NCBI GenBank assembly: GCA_946479475.1
Contig: CAMLGG010000025.1
Span: forward strand, 1 to 33,178
Direction: 5' to 3'
Origin: an uncultured Ideonella sp.
Lineage (GTDB): Bacteria > Pseudomonadota > Gammaproteobacteria > Burkholderiales > Burkholderiaceae
DNA: 33,178 bases
Part shown: in pieces, positions 1 to 6,660 of the stretch
How the letters are laid out: every line of letters starts with the position of its first letter
Numbering within the stretch: position 1 is the first letter of the stretch
Notes under the pieces: model-generated
What the model was told of the DNA's origin: nothing
Databases searched by the model: none
Seen by the model: the letters and a program-made list of their open reading frames with translations, nothing else
Position numbers and translations under genes: made by a program

Positions 1-745
1 TGTCCGCCGGGTGCGCGGCGGTGCGGGCGAGGTAGTTTTCCCAGCGCATCGGATGAAGCACGGCCACACGGGGCAGGTCGCGCCATTGGCGGTTCACCGG
101 CAGCTCGCCGAAGAGTTCGAAGTGGGTGTCCCGGCACCGCCGCTGGACCTCGGCAATGACCGGGTGCAGCCAGTCGATCTCGGCCTGGTGCGAGGCCGTG
201 CCGTGGTAGACGATGCGCACGCCGGGCGCAGGCGAGGCCAGCGAGCGCGGCGGCGCGAAGGGCAGCACCGTCGGCGAAGAGGCGGCGTACTTGGCGGCCA
301 GCGCCTCGGTCGCGACCCACCATTGGCTGCCCATCTGCTCGAACCAGGGCCGCTGCCGCAGGGCGAGCTGGCGGATCTTGCGCTGGTACGGCGCCGCGAG
401 CCCGGCCAGTGCCCGCTCGTCCAGCAGGTCGTCGTCCAGGAACCAGGCCAGGCCCGCGAGCCCGGCGCGCTGCCGCTCCAAGGCACGCCGCCATGGTGCG
501 TGCAAGTAACGCTGCACGACGACGAAGTCCCCGCTCTCGAGCTGGCCGGCCCTTGGCGCCTGGCGGACGTCGAGCCTCAGCACCGGCGGCCCCAGCGTCT
601 CGACCCAGGGGGCCAGGATGTAGTCGCCGCTGGGCGTGCGCCCTTCCTCGAGGAGCAGGATCCTCCGCGCCGCCGCCGCGTCGGCGGGCGTGCCGGCCGG
701 CGTGGCGGCGGGCGGGGCGCGGCCGAGCAGGCGCCGCCACATCAT
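1..745 (-). CDS. Glycosyltransferase-like protein, C-terminus cut by window edge
   Basis: An open frame runs from an ATG at 745 down to base 1 with no stop, giving 248 residues of an incomplete protein. Its ATG overlaps the TGA of the upstream gene in an ATGA junction, the usual sign of translational coupling, which fixes the start; a second in-frame ATG at 742 is possible. Visible landmarks are an acidic stretch WFLDDDLLDE near the middle and a segment IVYHGTASHQAEIDWLHPVI that resembles the start of the second Rossmann half of GT-B glycosyltransferases, followed by a FELFGELPV strand. The catalytic C-terminal part is missing from the window, so neither sugar donor nor linkage can be named. 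Coupling to a GT4 gene beside a capsule export block suggests a role in surface polysaccharide synthesis. Family assignment is tentative. Confidence 0.65.
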   Translation of the reverse strand, partial: MMWRRLLGRAPPAATPAGTPADAAAARRILLLEEGRTPSGDYILAPWVETLGPPVLRLDVRQAPRAGQLESGDFVVVQRYLHAPWRRALERQRAGLAGLAWFLDDDLLDERALAGLAAPYQRKIRQLALRQRPWFEQMGSQWWVATEALAAKYAASSPTVLPFAPPRSLASPAPGVRIVYHGTASHQAEIDWLHPVIAEVQRRCRDTHFELFGELPVNRQWRDLPRVAVLHPMRWENYLARTAAHPAD

Positions 746-1971
746 GCCGGCTGCCCCGCCACCCGCGTCAGCAGCGCGCGCCATTGCGGCAGGCAGACAC
801 GCCGCAGGTCACAGCGCTCGATGGCGGTCCGCCGCGCCCTCGCTCGAAGGTCTTGGTGCCTTTCGCTTTCCCGCACGGCGCTTTCCACCCGCTCGGCCAG
901 CGAAAGGGTGTCGAAGAAGTCGACCAGGTGCCCGTTGACGCCGTCCTCGACGAACTCCATCACCGGCGCCGTCCGGCTGCCGATGACGTGGCAGCCGGCG
1001 CTCATCGCCTCCAGGCAGCTCCAGGAAAGCACGAACGGGTAGGTGAGGTAGACATGGGCGGCCGAGACCTGGAGCAGCCTCAGGTACTGGGCATAGGGCA
1101 GCTGGCCGAGGAAGTGCACCCGCGAAAGGTCCAGCCGCGAAGAGACCTCGTCGAGGAAGCGCTGCTTCCACGTGCTGCCGGCGGGCGCCGCCGCGCCGTA
1201 GCTCACGCCGTCCCCGCCGACCAGCAGGACCCGGGCTTCGGGCAGGCGGCGCTGGATCTCCGGCAGGGCGCGCATGAGGACATGGTAGCCGCGGTAGGGC
1301 TCGAGGTTGCGGTTGACGAAGGTGACGACCGGATCGCCCGGCGCCAGTGCCCCGGGCACCAGCGGATGGGTGAAGCGCGCCTCGCGGTCGGGACGGACCT
1401 GGTCCGTGTCGATGCCGTCGAAGACCACCTCCACGCGGTGGCGGTACTCGGGCGGCAGGCGCGAGGCCTGCCACGCGGTGGGGGCGACGCCCTGGTCCAT
1501 CGCCAGCAGCGACTCCACCAGCGCCATGTTCTTCAGCCGGTGCCTCATGCGGGCCTCGACGGACGGCTGCCCGAACTCGGCGTCGAAGCCGAAGTCGCCG
1601 CCGGGCGCGCCGTGGAAGAACTCGAGCAGGCTGACCAGCCGGGCATCCGGGAACACGTCCTTGGCGAACAGCGCCTCGCCCCACCCCGGGTTGGCGATCA
1701 CCAGGTCGGCACGGTAGCCGCCGCGCGCCAGGTGGAGCATGGCGGCGGCGCAGGCCTCGCCGCGCAGGACCTTGGCCTCTGCCTCGCGCAGCAGGGGGTG
1801 CACGTCCTTGCCGGGCTGCCGGCGCACGCCGTAGACGTGCTGGGTGACGCCCGGCGGCGGAGGCCGCCGGTGCATGGCCAGCGCGTCGACCCGGTGGCCG
1901 GCGGCGGCCAGGGCCGGCGCGAGGTGGCGGAACTGCCCGGGGAAGTTCTGGTGGATGAAGAGGACGTTCAT
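742..1971 (-). CDS. GT4 family glycosyltransferase
   Basis: This 409-residue protein starts MNVLFIHQNFPGQFRHLAP, the characteristic opening of a GT4 subfamily with its own N-terminal domain (Glyco_trans_4_3 type). The frame stays open upstream to 2238, but this motif marks the real start at 1971. The C-terminal Rossmann domain contains VTFVNRNLEPYRGYHVLMRA (about 216-235), a donor-binding segment YPFVLSWSCLEAMSAGCHVIGS (about 311-332) and the tail motif VEDGVNGHLVDFFD. Of the GT4 EX7E pair, only the second glutamate (Glu321) is seen; the first position holds Phe. It is expected to be a cytoplasmic retaining glycosyltransferase using a nucleotide sugar. It leads a minus-strand operon with the partial gene downstream and is divergent from the export genes. 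No clear Shine-Dalgarno sequence precedes the ATG. Confidence 0.9.
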   Translation of the reverse strand: MNVLFIHQNFPGQFRHLAPALAAAGHRVDALAMHRRPPPPGVTQHVYGVRRQPGKDVHPLLREAEAKVLRGEACAAAMLHLARGGYRADLVIANPGWGEALFAKDVFPDARLVSLLEFFHGAPGGDFGFDAEFGQPSVEARMRHRLKNMALVESLLAMDQGVAPTAWQASRLPPEYRHRVEVVFDGIDTDQVRPDREARFTHPLVPGALAPGDPVVTFVNRNLEPYRGYHVLMRALPEIQRRLPEARVLLVGGDGVSYGAAAPAGSTWKQRFLDEVSSRLDLSRVHFLGQLPYAQYLRLLQVSAAHVYLTYPFVLSWSCLEAMSAGCHVIGSRTAPVMEFVEDGVNGHLVDFFDTLSLAERVESAVRESERHQDLRARARRTAIERCDLRRVCLPQWRALLTRVAGQPA

Positions 1972-2243
1972 GGCGGTCGGCGGAATTGTGTCCTGTGGCA
2001 AACACGTCACGCCTGGGCCACATCCGTGCAGGAATCCCCCCCAATTCGTGGAGTGGGTCACGGGCGATGGGGGGCAGAATGGCACCGCGAATGACAAGAC
2101 ACCCGCTGGCCTACCGGTGCCGGCCGCGGAGGGACCGACGTGCTGATACTTTCTGACAGACCGCTCGGGAGGGTCCTCGAAGGGTCGGATAGAGTTCCGC
2201 CTTTGCCGCCGCGCATGGCCGGCAAAGCCGCCGCCCACCGACC
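1972..2243. promoter_or_regulatory. Divergent intergenic region between minus-strand GT operon and capsule export operon
   Basis: These 272 bases separate two divergently transcribed operons, so they should hold promoters for both. On the plus strand a -10-like TAGAGT at 2190-2195 is followed by TCCGCC, about 48 bases before kpsM. On the minus strand a similar CACAATTCCG (1990 to 1981) sits only 13 bases before the GT4 start. Neither has a convincing -35 at normal spacing. No JUMPstart/ops element of the enterobacterial type was found. The promoter role follows from position; the exact elements are guesses. Confidence 0.35.
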
Positions 2244-3029
2244 ATGAAACGCAGTTCCTGGCAGATCGAGAAAGCCGTCGTCTTCGCGCTGATGCTGCGC
2301 GAGCTGAAGACGCGCTTCGGCAACCGCATGGTCGGACTGATCTGGGTGCTGTTCGAGCCGATGGCCAACATCGGCAGCGTGCTGGTCCTTCGGGTCGTCG
2401 TCCGCCAGCGCTACGCCGGCGTGCAGATCGAGCCGGCGGTGTACCTGGTGGTGGCGATGCTGCCCTTCTTCATCTTCCGCAACATCTGGTTCCGGATGAT
2501 GTCGGCGGTCGACGCCAACGCGGGCCTGTTCGGCTACCGGCAGGTCAAGCCGGCCGACGCGATGGCGGCGCGGGCCATCATGGAGACCACCATGTACGCG
2601 ATGATCTTCGTCGCGTTCATGCTGCTGTTCGCCTGGATGGACTACCGCGCGGTGCCCTACCTGCCGCTGGAGTACCTCGGGGTGGTGGGCCTGTTCATCC
2701 TCTGGGGCATGGGCCTGGGCCTGATGTCGGCGGTCGGCGTCAAGAAGTACCCGGCGCTGGAGACGTTCCTGCACCTGACGTCCTTCCCCCTGTACATCAC
2801 CTCGGGCGTGCTCATCCCGGTCAACTCCTTCCCCGCGACGGTGATCCCGATCCTGTTGTGGAACCCGCTGCTGCACATGGTCGAGCTTTCGCGCTGGGCC
2901 TTCTTCCCGACCTACCACCCGCTGATGGGCGTGAACCTGGAGTACCCGCTGATGTGGGGCCTGGTGGTCCTGTTCCTCGGCGTGTCGATGTTCTTCGTCG
3001 GCCGCCACCGGCTGATGCTGCGCGAGTGA
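2244..3029 (+). CDS. kpsM: Capsular polysaccharide ABC transporter, permease (KpsM/Wzm type)
   Basis: This 261-residue protein has the size and layout of ABC-2 type polysaccharide permeases. An amphipathic N-terminus contains LMLRELKTRFGNRMVGLIWV, the segment that opens KpsM/BexB/CtrC proteins, and is followed by about six hydrophobic spans. A conserved late region around TSGVLIPVNSFPATVIPIL and WNPLLHMVELSRWAFFPTYH is typical of the family just before the last membrane span. With the ATPase encoded 7 bases downstream it should form the inner-membrane channel that moves the finished polysaccharide to the periplasm. It is the first gene of the plus-strand operon. The ribosome-binding region before the ATG is weak. 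The start is supported by alignment of the first residues with the family; no other start fits better. Confidence 0.95.
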   Translation: MKRSSWQIEKAVVFALMLRELKTRFGNRMVGLIWVLFEPMANIGSVLVLRVVVRQRYAGVQIEPAVYLVVAMLPFFIFRNIWFRMMSAVDANAGLFGYRQVKPADAMAARAIMETTMYAMIFVAFMLLFAWMDYRAVPYLPLEYLGVVGLFILWGMGLGLMSAVGVKKYPALETFLHLTSFPLYITSGVLIPVNSFPATVIPILLWNPLLHMVELSRWAFFPTYHPLMGVNLEYPLMWGLVVLFLGVSMFFVGRHRLMLRE

Positions 3030-3036
3030 GGCTGCG

Positions 3037-3711
3037 ATGATCGAGCTGCGAGGCCTCACCAAGTCCTATCCCACGGCCCACGGCCGCAGGTATGTCTTCA
3101 AGGACCTGACCTTCACCCTGCCCGCCGGCTCGGGCGTCGGCCTGATAGGCCGCAATGGCGCCGGCAAGTCGACACTGCTCAAGCTGCTCGCGGGCCTGGA
3201 CTCGCCCGACCGCGGCGAGGTCGTCACCAACGAGAGCATCTCGTGGCCGGTCGGCCTCGGCAGCGGATTCCAGGGGTCGCTCTCGGCACGCGACAACGTG
3301 CGCTTCGTCTGCCGCGTCTTCGGCGCGACGGGGGCCGAGAAGCGGGAGAAGATCGAGTACGTCGAGAAGTTCGCCGAGATCGGCGACTACTTCGACCTGC
3401 CGATGCGCACCTATTCGCCCGGCATGAAGTCGCGCGTGGCCTTCGGCATCAGCATGGCCTTCGACTTCGACTACTACCTGATCGACGAGGTCATGGCGGT
3501 GGGCGACCCGATCTTCCGCAAGAAGGCGGCGGCGGTGTTCCGGGAGAAGCTGGCGGGCGCCGGCGTGATCCTGGTCTCGCACAACCACAAGGACATCAAG
3601 GATTTCTGCAGTACCGTCGTGTTCCTTCACAACGGGCATGCGGCGGTCTATGACGACGTGGACGAGGGTCTCGCGGCGTTCCAGGAGCTACTGAAGGCAT
3701 CGCAACCATGA
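3037..3711 (+). CDS. kpsT: Capsular polysaccharide ABC transporter, ATP-binding protein (KpsT/Wzt type)
   Basis: This 224-residue ATPase has all nucleotide-binding motifs: Walker A GRNGAGKS (38-45), Q-loop glutamine in GFQG (about 79), signature SPGMK (127-131, the family's variant of LSGGQ), Walker B YYLIDE (146-151) and the switch histidine in SHN (about 182). The length matches KpsT/BexA/CtrD proteins, which lack the C-terminal carbohydrate-binding extension of O-antigen Wzt proteins. That suggests export is not gated by recognition of a terminal modification. It powers transport through the KpsM permease. It starts 7 bases after kpsM with a GAGG-like ribosome site overlapping the kpsM stop, and its stop overlaps the next ATG, so the four export genes are very likely co-translated. 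Confidence 0.96.
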   Translation: MIELRGLTKSYPTAHGRRYVFKDLTFTLPAGSGVGLIGRNGAGKSTLLKLLAGLDSPDRGEVVTNESISWPVGLGSGFQGSLSARDNVRFVCRVFGATGAEKREKIEYVEKFAEIGDYFDLPMRTYSPGMKSRVAFGISMAFDFDYYLIDEVMAVGDPIFRKKAAAVFREKLAGAGVILVSHNHKDIKDFCSTVVFLHNGHAAVYDDVDEGLAAFQELLKASQP

Positions 3712-4805
3712 AGGCAAAAGCATTCACGCCCCGGCGGCTCAAGATCGCGCTCATCGGGTTGCCGATGCTGCTCGGCACCATCTACTACACGGTGATCGCC
3801 GCCGACCGCTACACCAGCGAGTCGATGATCGCGGTGCAGTCGGCGCTGGTCAGCCCCACGGGGGGAGGCCCCATCTCCTTCGGTGCCGGCACCGGCCTGC
3901 TGGGCTGGCAGGACACCCTGTACGTGATGGACTACGTGCACTCCACGCCGCTGGCGCTGGACCTGGACAAGCAGCTCAAGCTGCGCGAGCACTACCAGCA
4001 GTCCGGGCCCGACCTGTTCTACCGCCTGTGGAAGGGCGTCAGCAACGAGTGGTTCGTCTGGTACTTCCGCAACCGGGTGGAGGTGGAGTTCAGCGACGTC
4101 AACGGCCTGCTGACCATCCGGACGCAGGGCTTCACGCCCGACAAGGCGCTGGAGATCAACCGGGCCATCCTCACCTCGGCTGAGCGCTTCGTCAACGAGT
4201 TCTCGCACCGCATCGCCGCCGAGCAGATGCAGTTCTCGCAGGGCGAGTTCGACGCGGCTTCGGTCAAGTGGCAGGGCGCCAAGGCCAAGCTGAATGAATT
4301 CCAGTCGGCCAACAAGATCCTGGACCCGATCGCCCAGACGACGGCGGCCTCGGCCCTGACGGCCGAGCTGCAGGCCACGGTGGCGCGCCTGGAAGCCGAC
4401 CTGAAGAGCAAGCTGGCCTTCATGCAGCCCGATGCGCCCCAGATCGTCACCCTGCGCGACCAGATCGCCGCCAACCGCTCCCAGCTCGAGGCGGAGAAGG
4501 CCCGCACGACGAGCAGCCAGAGTGGTGACCGCCTGGGAACGCTGAACACCAAGTACCAGGAGCTGCTGCTGAATGCGGCGATCGCCGAAGACCAGTACAA
4601 GGCCGCCAACGCGGCCCTGGAGGCGGCCCGGATCGAGGCCGCCCGCAAGCTCAAGAGCCTGGTGATCGTGCAGGCGCCGGTCAAGGCGGAGACCGCCCAG
4701 TACCCGCGCCGCATCTACGACCTCCTCACCTTGCTCGCGCTGTGCGCCATCGTCTACTCGGTGGTCCGGCTGATCGTCGCCACCATCCAGGAACATCAGG
4801 ACTGA
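3708..4805 (+). CDS. kpsE: Capsule export inner-membrane/periplasmic adaptor (KpsE/CtrB/BexC type)
   Basis: A 365-residue polysaccharide co-polymerase-family (PCP-3) protein. It has a short cytoplasmic N-terminus, a membrane span at about 11-31, a periplasmic segment starting ADRYTSES, a long helical region at about 160-315 rich in Ala, Glu, Gln and Lys that should form coiled coil, and a second span at about 336-358 after a YPRRIYD motif. The topology is the standard one for KpsE: both ends in the cytoplasm and a large periplasmic loop. It links the ABC transporter to the outer-membrane channel protein. The ATG overlaps the kpsT stop as ATGA. The gene downstream starts 5 bases after its stop. 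Confidence 0.94.
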   Translation: MKAKAFTPRRLKIALIGLPMLLGTIYYTVIAADRYTSESMIAVQSALVSPTGGGPISFGAGTGLLGWQDTLYVMDYVHSTPLALDLDKQLKLREHYQQSGPDLFYRLWKGVSNEWFVWYFRNRVEVEFSDVNGLLTIRTQGFTPDKALEINRAILTSAERFVNEFSHRIAAEQMQFSQGEFDAASVKWQGAKAKLNEFQSANKILDPIAQTTAASALTAELQATVARLEADLKSKLAFMQPDAPQIVTLRDQIAANRSQLEAEKARTTSSQSGDRLGTLNTKYQELLLNAAIAEDQYKAANAALEAARIEAARKLKSLVIVQAPVKAETAQYPRRIYDLLTLLALCAIVYSVVRLIVATIQEHQD

Positions 4806-4810
4806 ACGCC

Positions 4811-6595
4811 ATGAATCGAGTATCCGCACGCGCTTTGATCGCTGCCCTGACGTTTAGCCTGCTGGTGCCGTTCGCCGCGGCCCAGCAGGTGCCTCCCGGC
4901 TACGGGGCCATGCCGTCCAGCGCGGCAACGGGCCAGACGACGCCCACCTCGACGCAGACCACCACGCAGAGCGCCGCGCCCACGCCCAACACCGGCGTGC
5001 CGACGGCCGGCACGGCCGCGTCGCCGACGGCCCCGGTGCCGGTCGGCGCGCCCGTGGTGGCGCCCGCACAGCCGGCCACCCCGCTGCCGCCCACCCCCTC
5101 TGCCACCTCGGGCGCCAAGCCGATCGTCTTCGGCTCGCAGATGTTCGCCGGCCGCTTCGGCGCCGTCACGTTCAGCGGCTTCAATCCCGACTACCAGCTG
5201 GCGGTGGGCGACAACGTGCTCGTGCGCCTGTGGGGCGCGATCGCCTACGAGGCGGTCCAGCCGATCGACGCGCAGGGCAACATCTTCATTCCCAACGTCG
5301 GCCCGGTGAAGGTCGTCGGCGTGCGCAACGGCGACCTCAACCAGCTCGTCGACACCGCCGTGAAGAAGGTCTTCCGCGCCAACGTGGGGGTGTACGCGAC
5401 GCTGCAGGCGGCGCAACCGGTCAAGGTCTACGTCACCGGCTTCGTGCGCGCCCCGGGCCTGTACGGCGGCCTTTCGTCCGACTCGGTGCTGTACTACCTC
5501 GACCGCGCCGGCGGCATCGACCCCGACCGCGGCAGCTACCTGGCCGTCGACGTGATGCGAAACGGCCGCCAGCGCGCCCGTATCGACCTGTACCAGTTCC
5601 TGCTCAAGGGCAAGATCGAGGCGCTGCAGCTGCAGGACGGCGACACCATCGTCGTGCCGCCGCGCCAGCACTCGGTCGTCGTCTCCGGCGAGGTGCTGAA
5701 CCCGTACCTGTTCGAGCTGAACAAGCCGCAGGTCACGGCGGCGGAGCTCATGGCGCTTGCGCAGCCGAACCCGAACGCCACGCACATCAGCATCGTGCGC
5801 TCCATCGGCGCCGAGCGCCGCAGCGAGTACCACCCGATCGAGAAGGCGGGCGAGGTCGTCATCCAGGCGGGCGACATCGTCGGCGTGACGGCCGACAAGT
5901 ACCCCGCCACCATCCTGGTGCGCATCGACGGTGCCCACCTCGGCGAGCGCTCGTTCGTGATGCCGTACGGCTCGCGCCTGAAGGACGTGATCGCACGCCT
6001 GAAGCCCGCGCCGCAGGCCAACATGGATGCGCTGCAGCTGTACCGCCTGTCGGTGGCGGCCAAGCAGAAGGAGAGCCTGGACCAGACCCTGCGCGGGCTC
6101 GAGGTCGCCGCGCTGACCGCGCGCTCCTCGACGATGGAGGAAGCGACGCTGCGCAAGACCGAGGCCGACCTGATCCTGCAGTTCGTCGAGCGCGCCCGCG
6201 CCATCGTGCCCAAGGGCCAGGTGGTGCTCGCCAGCAAGGAGCAGGCGGGCGAGACGGTGATGGAGGACGGCGACGTCGTCCGCCTGCCCGAGCGCAGCAA
6301 CCTGGTCTCGGTCAGCGGCGAGGTCACCTTCGCCAACACGCTGGTCTACAACTCGAATCTCGACGTCGACCAGTACGTCGACCTCGTCGGCGGCTACACC
6401 CAGCGTTCGGACCGCAGCAAGATCCTGCTGATGAGGCCGGACGGCAGCATCGCCCCGAGCGGCGCCAAGCCGGGGCCCGGCGACGAGATCATCGTCTTCC
6501 CCAAGGTCGAGACCAAGTGGGTGGAAGTCGCGCGTGGCATCACGTCGATCCTCTACCAGCTGGCCATCTCGGCCAAGGTGCTGACCACCTTCTGA
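4811..6595 (+). CDS. kpsD: Outer-membrane polysaccharide export protein (KpsD type, SLBB domains)
   Basis: A 594-residue protein starting MNRVSARALIAALTFSLLVP with an evident signal peptide ending near AAA-QQ (about 22-25). The frame extends upstream to 4742, but this signal sequence fixes the start at 4811. Residues of roughly 31-103 form a linker rich in Pro, Thr and Ala that may span the periplasm or peptidoglycan. Then comes a polysaccharide export domain (DYQLAVGDNVLVRLWG, IFIPNVGPVKVVG) and repeated SLBB-type segments: VKVYVTGFVRAPGLYGG, HSVVVSGEVLNPYLFEL and LVSVSGEVTFANTLVYN. No lipobox cysteine is seen at the signal cleavage site, as in KpsD and unlike Wza. It should act with KpsE in moving the capsule to the cell surface. 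It is a little longer than typical KpsD, mainly from the linker. Confidence 0.94.
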   Translation: MNRVSARALIAALTFSLLVPFAAAQQVPPGYGAMPSSAATGQTTPTSTQTTTQSAAPTPNTGVPTAGTAASPTAPVPVGAPVVAPAQPATPLPPTPSATSGAKPIVFGSQMFAGRFGAVTFSGFNPDYQLAVGDNVLVRLWGAIAYEAVQPIDAQGNIFIPNVGPVKVVGVRNGDLNQLVDTAVKKVFRANVGVYATLQAAQPVKVYVTGFVRAPGLYGGLSSDSVLYYLDRAGGIDPDRGSYLAVDVMRNGRQRARIDLYQFLLKGKIEALQLQDGDTIVVPPRQHSVVVSGEVLNPYLFELNKPQVTAAELMALAQPNPNATHISIVRSIGAERRSEYHPIEKAGEVVIQAGDIVGVTADKYPATILVRIDGAHLGERSFVMPYGSRLKDVIARLKPAPQANMDALQLYRLSVAAKQKESLDQTLRGLEVAALTARSSTMEEATLRKTEADLILQFVERARAIVPKGQVVLASKEQAGETVMEDGDVVRLPERSNLVSVSGEVTFANTLVYNSNLDVDQYVDLVGGYTQRSDRSKILLMRPDGSIAPSGAKPGPGDEIIVFPKVETKWVEVARGITSILYQLAISAKVLTTF

Positions 6596-6602
6596 CGGGT
6601 CG

Positions 6603-6624
6603 GGCCGGCCCCGCGGGGCCGGCC
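6603..6624. repeat. Perfect 22-base palindrome between export and synthesis genes
   Basis: The arms GGCCGGCCCC (6603-6612) and GGGGCCGGCC (6615-6624) are exact reverse complements around a central GC. In RNA this would give a very stable G/C-only hairpin 8 bases after the kpsD stop and about 24 bases before the ribosome site of the next gene. There is no T-run after it, so it is not a classic intrinsic terminator. A partial attenuator or an mRNA-end protector between export and synthesis genes is an inference. Confidence 0.6.
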
Positions 6625-6648
6625 GGCACGGGCGGGGAAGTCGGATCT

Positions 6649-6653
6649 GGAGG
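6649..6653 (+). promoter_or_regulatory. Shine-Dalgarno GGAGG deciding a GTG start at 6661
   Basis: GGAGG lies 7 bases before GTG 6661. The reading frame is open far upstream (to 5230, inside kpsD), so this site is what identifies the real beginning of the GT2+GT4 gene. Confidence 0.8.
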
Positions 6654-6660
6654 CAGCCTT

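Noticed and set aside
1972..2243. JUMPstart/ops element (GGCGGTAG-type) upstream of the export genes
   Set aside because: A GGCGGTCGG string occurs at 1972-1980, but the conserved core and surrounding sequence are absent.
5230..6660. Upstream extension of the GT2+GT4 gene, open from 5230 in a different frame inside kpsD
   Set aside because: The extra 477 codons read as Arg/Pro/Ala-rich shadow sequence of kpsD; the GTG with GGAGG at 6649-6653 gives a natural start.
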